From UBA1715 sp036752345 (GTDB lineage: Bacteria; Bacteroidota; Bacteroidia; Bacteroidales; UBA1715), in NCBI GenBank assembly GCA_036752345.1, contig DAIOSV010000004.1, positions 1 to 64,000 on the forward strand: a DNA stretch of 64,000 bases, given 5' to 3'. The position numbers were made by a program, and so were the translations under genes. The notes below the pieces were generated by a model, which was not told the DNA's origin, did not search any database, and saw only the letters and a list, made by a program, of their open reading frames with translations. Within the stretch, counting starts at the first letter, position 1. The number at the start of each line of letters is the position of its first letter. Positions 59,302-64,000 of this stretch are shown piece by piece.

Positions 59302-62196
59302 TTATTTGCAGTTAATTGAAATTCGTTTTCCTTTGTATTGCATTGTCTTAGAGAAGGTTGTAATACTTCCAAAAGCAACTGGTCTATTTTTAGAAACATA
59401 CACAACATTGAAACTCTGTGTTGTTGGCATGCCCTTGAATTCTCCTTGACGGTCGCCAATTTCAACTACACCCGTTTCGTCGTTGTAGGTGATAGGAGTC
59501 ATGCTGAATTTGCCTTGTTCGTAGTTGTAGTTCTCACCTTCGTCAGAATACAAGTTGAAACTACCGTTGGCACCGGCATAGACGTAAATTGTAATAATTG
59601 AGTCCGGATATTGGTTGGTGTATTCCATATGAATACCGGTAGGAATGATAGATCCGGCCTTTACGAATATTGGTATGCGTTCGTATGGCGCATCGGCAGT
59701 AATTGTTTTTCCGCCTTTGAGAGATTTTCCGGTATAGAAATCGTACCAATCAGTACCTGCAGGCAAATACACTTGGCGATTGCGTGCTTTGTATTCAGTT
59801 ACAGGGTTTATAAGCAACGATGGTCCAAACATGTATTGGTCGTTGATGTTGAGTACGTTTTTATCAGCACCAAAATCCATAACCAACGGACGCATAATGG
59901 TGTAGTCGTTATGGTACGTCATGCCGGCCAATGTGTATATGTATGGCATAAGCGTGTAACGCATTTTTGAATAGTACAACATTGAAGCGTATGCAGGTTC
60001 GTTTTCTTTCGCAATATTAAACGGCTCGCGATACGGATATTCTCCGTGGGAACGGTAGATTGGGCAGAATGCACCAAATTGATACCAACGTGTTTGCAAT
60101 TCTTTCCATTCGGCAAGATTTTCTGCAGAAACTTCTTTTCCGCTGTATCGTTCTTCAACAGAGAAACCTCCAATATCCATTGTCCAGAAAGGAATTCCCG
60201 AAATAGAGAAGTTTGTTCCGTGACCAACTTGATCTTTCAAATCGCTCCAACGAGAAACAATATCGCCACTCCAGTTTGCAGCACCATAATGTTGCAATCC
60301 GGCAAATGCAGAGCGAGTTAAAATGAAGACACGTTTGTCGTTGTCAGCTTTGCGTTGTCCTTCGTACACGCCTTTTGCTTGAAGCGTTGCGTATGGGTTG
60401 AACATGCGTTCGCCGTTACCACAATAGTTTGGCGTAAGGTCAACTTTGCGGTCGGCAACGGAGATGTTGGAGTGCATATCAGGTTCGGTTGCGTCAAGCC
60501 ACCATGCATCGAAGCCTTTCGGGTAAATTGTTTCTGAAAGATATTTCCAGAACAATTCGCGAGCTCCTGGATTGTAAACATCGTAGAAACCATTTTTAAA
60601 ACCGGGCCAAACCCAGTCTATACGGTTCATGTCTACATTGTGAGTGAGCATGTAGCCTTTTTCTTTCATTTCTTTGTAATGAGCCGTGCTTTCGTAGAAT
60701 TTAGGCCACACTGAAATCATTATGTGTGCGTGGTACGTGTTGTGCAATGAGTCAACCATTTCTTTGGGATGAGCAAAACGGATTGAGTCAAATTCGTGAG
60801 AACCCCACGCATCTGTTGGCCAGTAGTGCCAGTCAAGCACAATGTTGTCAAGAGGGAAATGACGGTCTCTGAAGTCTTTTACAATTGAAAGAATTTCATC
60901 TTCCGTTTGGTAGCGTTGACGACTTTGCCAGAAACCCATTGCCCATTTTGGAACAATTGAAGCTTTTCCTGTTAGAGCACGATAGCCAGAAATTACTTCG
61001 TCGGCATTGTTTCCGCGAACAAAGTAGTAATCAATTTCATCGGCAGCTTCCGACGAAAGTGTAAGTTTTTGTTGGTCAGGATTTGGCGTTAAATACGTAA
61101 GTCCCATAAAGCCCCAGTTCGTATTCCATTCCAATTTGATAGAATGTTTTTCGCCCGGTTTCATAGCCACTTCAAACGGATTTGACCAAGGATTCCAGTT
61201 TTGACGCCATTTGTCAAACACAAGTTTCCCATCTATCCAAAGTTTGAAATAACTTGAACCATAGAGCAAGAATTTGTGAATTCCTTCTTCGCTTGATTCA
61301 AATTGACCTTCCCAAACTATTTTTCCATCGTGCCCCTTAACAACTTCCGAAATAACAGAATCGGTAATGTTGCTGCGCGTTCCGTCGGTTGCAAGCCAAG
61401 CGTAGTCAATGGTGTTTTCGGTACGTTCTTTTACAACTTTTTTGCCGTCAATAGAATAGGTCGCAGTTAAACCGCCTTCGTTACCGTTTTTGTCATACAA
61501 CTTCAAGTTGCTAATAGGTTGATATTCGCGAGTGTCGCCAAAACGAGTGATAGAGTAGTTGTCCCACAAAATTCCGTAGTTCTTATTTGAATAAAGGAAG
61601 GGAACGCATGGATTCATGTTGTGCTGTGCCAATTCTACATCTTTCCCTTTGTAGTTCATCATGCCGTGTTGGTGACCGCCCAAGCCGTAAAATGCTTCAT
61701 CGTCGGAAGACGTGAATCGCTCCATTATTCGATAGTATGAATCTTTACAGCTCTTTGCTACGCACGTTTTGTGTTGTTCTTGGTTGCCATGATTAAGCCA
61801 CGGAAACGAGTCAACGTGTGCAAATGCTCTTTCTTCTTCGTTCAAAAGCACTTTGCCGTCTTTGTCTTTGAAACAAACAGTTCCCGAAGGAGAAACTACT
61901 GCAGACAAGGTAGGAGTTGACAATACAATTTGGCTGTCAACTTCTTTCACACTCCAGTCGGAATATTTTTTTTGAGGAAGTACCACCAAACTTTTTTTGG
62001 TAGAAAAATCTTTGTCTACCGTTGCTGTTACGCGTATAATGTCTGACGAAATAACTTCTAAGCGTACTTTCGTAGAATCATTCGTTTTTACAATAATTCC
62101 AGTATCAGTTTTTTTATAGTTTTTGTTGGAACAACTTGAAAAAGAAACGGCACCTGCCAAAAATATTCCTGCCATTGTTGCAAATCTTTGTCTCAT
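59302..62196 (-). CDS. GH31 alpha-xylosidase lipoprotein with N-terminal PA14 insertion
   Basis: 964 residues. Leader with lipobox FSSC (Cys22). The N-terminal beta-sandwich (35-240 and 380-410) is interrupted by a PA14-like domain at about 240-380 (WEGQFESSEEGIHKFLLYGS, FKLWIDGKLVFDKW), a layout known from characterised alpha-xylosidases active on xyloglucan oligosaccharides. The barrel has the nucleophile Asp568 (DAWWLDATEPD) and the acid/base Asp645 (NWSGDIVSRW). It would release alpha-xylose from the non-reducing end of xyloglucan fragments in the periplasm or at the cell surface. It begins 2 bp after the GH2 stop. Confidence 0.93.
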   Translation of the reverse strand: MRQRFATMAGIFLAGAVSFSSCSNKNYKKTDTGIIVKTNDSTKVRLEVISSDIIRVTATVDKDFSTKKSLVVLPQKKYSDWSVKEVDSQIVLSTPTLSAVVSPSGTVCFKDKDGKVLLNEEERAFAHVDSFPWLNHGNQEQHKTCVAKSCKDSYYRIMERFTSSDDEAFYGLGGHQHGMMNYKGKDVELAQHNMNPCVPFLYSNKNYGILWDNYSITRFGDTREYQPISNLKLYDKNGNEGGLTATYSIDGKKVVKERTENTIDYAWLATDGTRSNITDSVISEVVKGHDGKIVWEGQFESSEEGIHKFLLYGSSYFKLWIDGKLVFDKWRQNWNPWSNPFEVAMKPGEKHSIKLEWNTNWGFMGLTYLTPNPDQQKLTLSSEAADEIDYYFVRGNNADEVISGYRALTGKASIVPKWAMGFWQSRQRYQTEDEILSIVKDFRDRHFPLDNIVLDWHYWPTDAWGSHEFDSIRFAHPKEMVDSLHNTYHAHIMISVWPKFYESTAHYKEMKEKGYMLTHNVDMNRIDWVWPGFKNGFYDVYNPGARELFWKYLSETIYPKGFDAWWLDATEPDMHSNISVADRKVDLTPNYCGNGERMFNPYATLQAKGVYEGQRKADNDKRVFILTRSAFAGLQHYGAANWSGDIVSRWSDLKDQVGHGTNFSISGIPFWTMDIGGFSVEERYSGKEVSAENLAEWKELQTRWYQFGAFCPIYRSHGEYPYREPFNIAKENEPAYASMLYYSKMRYTLMPYIYTLAGMTYHNDYTIMRPLVMDFGADKNVLNINDQYMFGPSLLINPVTEYKARNRQVYLPAGTDWYDFYTGKSLKGGKTITADAPYERIPIFVKAGSIIPTGIHMEYTNQYPDSIITIYVYAGANGSFNLYSDEGENYNYEQGKFSMTPITYNDETGVVEIGDRQGEFKGMPTTQSFNVVYVSKNRPVAFGSITTFSKTMQYKGKRISINCK

Positions 62197-62198
62197 AG

Positions 62199-64000
62199 TT
62201 ATTTGTTTGAATTAATTACTACTTGTGCCGGTTTCTTTATGCCATCGGCGCTGGCTTTTATGGTAATTGGACCTTTGCCCGTGACTTTTACAATCACTTG
62301 GGCATAACCGTTAAACAACGTGCGTGTAGGTTTTGGTGCTTTGTTGATAATTTGTACCAATCCCGGGTCGCGATTTGGTTGATCCCATTGATTTGGTCGG
62401 TGCAATTTCTTTCCCGTAACGGCGTATTCATTCTTTCCTTGTTTCAAATAACTGTTAGGAATCACTATTGCCGGAATTTGTTGGTCTTTCGACGCATCTG
62501 CTTTTAATAAATGTCCGTTTACGTAGATAGATTGGTTGTCAAGAATACTTTTGGCAAACAAGGTAACTTTCGTTGTAGCAATTAAGTTATCAATTTGGAA
62601 CACGCCACGAGTAACTTTGAGCGTGTCGGTGTATTCAAGCCAATCGGCCGGTTCGTTGGAGAATGCAGGAATCCATGAAGAATAATTATATCCGGCAGCC
62701 ACTTCAGGGCGGTTGTTAAGGTTTGTTACCGTGAGTTCACGCAATTCGGTGATAGGAACGGTAGTGTTTTCGTCTAAAAATACTTCTGCGTCGTGGCTCG
62801 ATGGGTCGCCATTGCCAACACCGACAATAGTTCCGGGGCCTTGTACAGAGAAATGAACGAGGTTGTTAGCCGTAGAAACAATGTTTCCTTTTTTGTCGCG
62901 CGTCTGTACCGCAACAATTGCCACGTCTTGTTCGGCTACTTGCTTGTGATATGGTAGTAGTTCAACTTTTACAGGAACGTCAGGCGTTGAAACGATCGCT
63001 TTGGCAATAATTTTTCCGTTGGCATCGTATCCGTTTGCTTGCAAAGTGCCAGGAATAAATGGTATGTTCCATTCAAGATGTCCGTTTTTCTCCATCGTTT
63101 TTTTGCCTTGCGATTTTCCGTTGAGCATGAGTTCAACTTGTTGGCAGTTGCTGAAAACGGTGATGTTTTTTTCTTCACCTTGTTTTGAATAATTCCAATT
63201 GGTAGCAATGTGCACAATAGGTTCTTGTTTCCACCACGAAGCAAGATAGTAATAGTTATCTTTTTCAAAACCGCATAAATCGGCAATACCAAATTGAGAA
63301 ACAACGGCCGGCCATACGTAAGGTGTAGGTTCTCCGCGATAGTCAAGTCCTGTCCAATAAAACAAGCCCATAGCCCAATCGCGTGCTGAATAGAATTTCC
63401 ATCCGCCTTCCATACCATCATCATAGAGGTTGGTAGCCGCGAGCCAACATTTTTCATTGTTTGTCTCGTAAATACCGCGAGTTCTCACCGTATTACTTTC
63501 TTCTGTGCCAACAATAGGTTGGTTTGGATAGAGTTTGTGATGGCCCTCTACATCACCGTGCCTGATGTAGTTTATGCCACCGATTTCGCTAGCCTTGCTT
63601 ATGCCATTGTCCCAGCCCCCACTAGAAGCAATGGTGAATGCGCGTGATGAGTCGAGCATTCTTGCAAAGTTCTCCATGTTACGAGTAATCCTGGCACCTC
63701 GTTCGTTGCCCTCGATGTACCATTCCTCATTACCCAATCCCCACATGAATACGCACGGATGATTTCTGTCTCGAGTAATGAGCTGCTCAATTGTATATTG
63801 ATGTTCTCGGTTTATTCCCATTAATCTAATTTCCGTCAAAACGAGTACGCCAAGTCGGTCGCACGCATCAAGAAATTCGGGCGCAATTGGGTTGTGCGAG
63901 CTACGAATAGCGTTACAACCCATGCCAATCATTTTTTCTACACGGAATTGTTGCAATTCAGGTGTTACTGCCACACCAACGCCGGCATGGTCTTGGTGCA
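62199..64000 (-). CDS. GH2 glycoside hydrolase (beta-galactosidase-like), 5' end outside window
   Basis: At least 600 residues; the frame is open to the right edge, where it reads HQDHAGVGVAVTPELQQFRVEKM (in part), the usual start of the GH2 barrel, so the N-terminal sugar-binding and sandwich domains are cut off. The acid/base Glu lies in MWGLGNEEW and the nucleophile Glu in IVGTEES. NAIRSSHNP and SHDAEV segments also match GH2, and Ig-like beta domains follow (about 270-590). It probably removes beta-galactosyl or related residues from oligosaccharide side chains ahead of GH31 action. First visible gene of the xylose operon. Confidence 0.92.
   Translation of the reverse strand, partial: HQDHAGVGVAVTPELQQFRVEKMIGMGCNAIRSSHNPIAPEFLDACDRLGVLVLTEIRLMGINREHQYTIEQLITRDRNHPCVFMWGLGNEEWYIEGNERGARITRNMENFARMLDSSRAFTIASSGGWDNGISKASEIGGINYIRHGDVEGHHKLYPNQPIVGTEESNTVRTRGIYETNNEKCWLAATNLYDDGMEGGWKFYSARDWAMGLFYWTGLDYRGEPTPYVWPAVVSQFGIADLCGFEKDNYYYLASWWKQEPIVHIATNWNYSKQGEEKNITVFSNCQQVELMLNGKSQGKKTMEKNGHLEWNIPFIPGTLQANGYDANGKIIAKAIVSTPDVPVKVELLPYHKQVAEQDVAIVAVQTRDKKGNIVSTANNLVHFSVQGPGTIVGVGNGDPSSHDAEVFLDENTTVPITELRELTVTNLNNRPEVAAGYNYSSWIPAFSNEPADWLEYTDTLKVTRGVFQIDNLIATTKVTLFAKSILDNQSIYVNGHLLKADASKDQQIPAIVIPNSYLKQGKNEYAVTGKKLHRPNQWDQPNRDPGLVQIINKAPKPTRTLFNGYAQVIVKVTGKGPITIKASADGIKKPAQVVINSNK

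Noticed and set aside
60318..60593. Short frames on both strands inside the GH31 and other long genes
   Set aside because: They lie entirely within well-supported genes in other frames and show no domain, leader or spacing of a real gene.
1..64000. CRISPR arrays, insertion sequences, integrases, riboswitches
   Set aside because: No direct-repeat arrays, transposase motifs or recognisable riboswitch folds were seen on reading; a weak or divergent one could be missed without computation.

Overview
The window looks like a piece of a draft or metagenome-assembled genome (one 100-N scaffold gap at 53700-53799) from an anaerobic member of the Bacteroidetes, most likely Bacteroidales. The reasons are: type IX secretion (T9SS) sorting domains on two subtilases, lipoproteins and outer-membrane barrels of Bacteroidetes style, TAnnTTTG-type promoter boxes, few Shine-Dalgarno sequences, a tyrosine ammonia-lyase of the Flavobacterium type, class I fumarase, and a rubrerythrin/rubredoxin defence operon. 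DNA is AT-rich, and 5.1-9.2 kb is visibly more so. No insertion sequence, integrase or CRISPR array was seen.

Layout. 1-4.8 kb: 3' part of an OstA/LptA-like gene, transketolase, and an alanine-dehydrogenase-like gene that has lost two catalytic residues. 4.8-10.2 kb: a block of three envelope or secreted-protein genes (T9SS subtilase, small barrel, fibre-like surface protein) sits between two decayed partial copies of its flanking genes: a broken EamA transporter on the left and a fragment of the alanine dehydrogenase gene on the right, with an intact EamA transporter beyond. 10.2-16.3 kb: esterase, an unknown small protein, B12/radical SAM enzyme, then a coupled hisH-S4-M20-argH operon. 16.4-22.3 kb: a 1254-residue sensor/REC/PEP-synthase-like fusion, a LuxR-type regulator with a dead receiver domain, and a carotenoid-type FAD oxidoreductase. 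22.4-26.6 kb: TrkA, an unlisted 59-residue membrane protein, TrkH, and a MscS channel. 26.7-29.1 kb: a PerR-type regulator, rubredoxin, flavin reductase-rubredoxin fusion and two rubrerythrins, with a PerR/Fur-like palindrome directly upstream.

29.2-40.3 kb: SPFH protein, heptose kinase translationally coupled to a sigma-54 activator without a DNA-binding domain, a tight mlaE-mlaF-subtilase-unknown-recO operon, fumarase, cupin. 40.4-45.9 kb: tyrosine ammonia-lyase, FabG, small barrel, ketosynthase and a PepSY-like/SdiA-regulated lipoprotein, which resembles a reduced aryl-polyene/flexirubin locus. 45.9-52.1 kb: ClpB, a Ser-rich secreted protein behind a 20-bp palindrome, rhodanese lipoprotein, tRNA-Asp, an AAA ATPase bracketed by palindromic repeats, and an ORF6N protein.

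52.2-64 kb is a xylose/xyloglucan-type sugar locus, all on the minus strand: GH2 (cut by the window edge), GH31 lipoprotein, xylulokinase, xylose isomerase, terminator, XylE-type symporter and a second GH31 lipoprotein broken by the assembly gap. Surface or periplasmic enzymes would release xylose, which the symporter imports and XylA/XylB feed to the pentose phosphate pathway, where the transketolase at 1.4 kb acts. Family assignments rest on motifs and remembered homologues; no database search was run.
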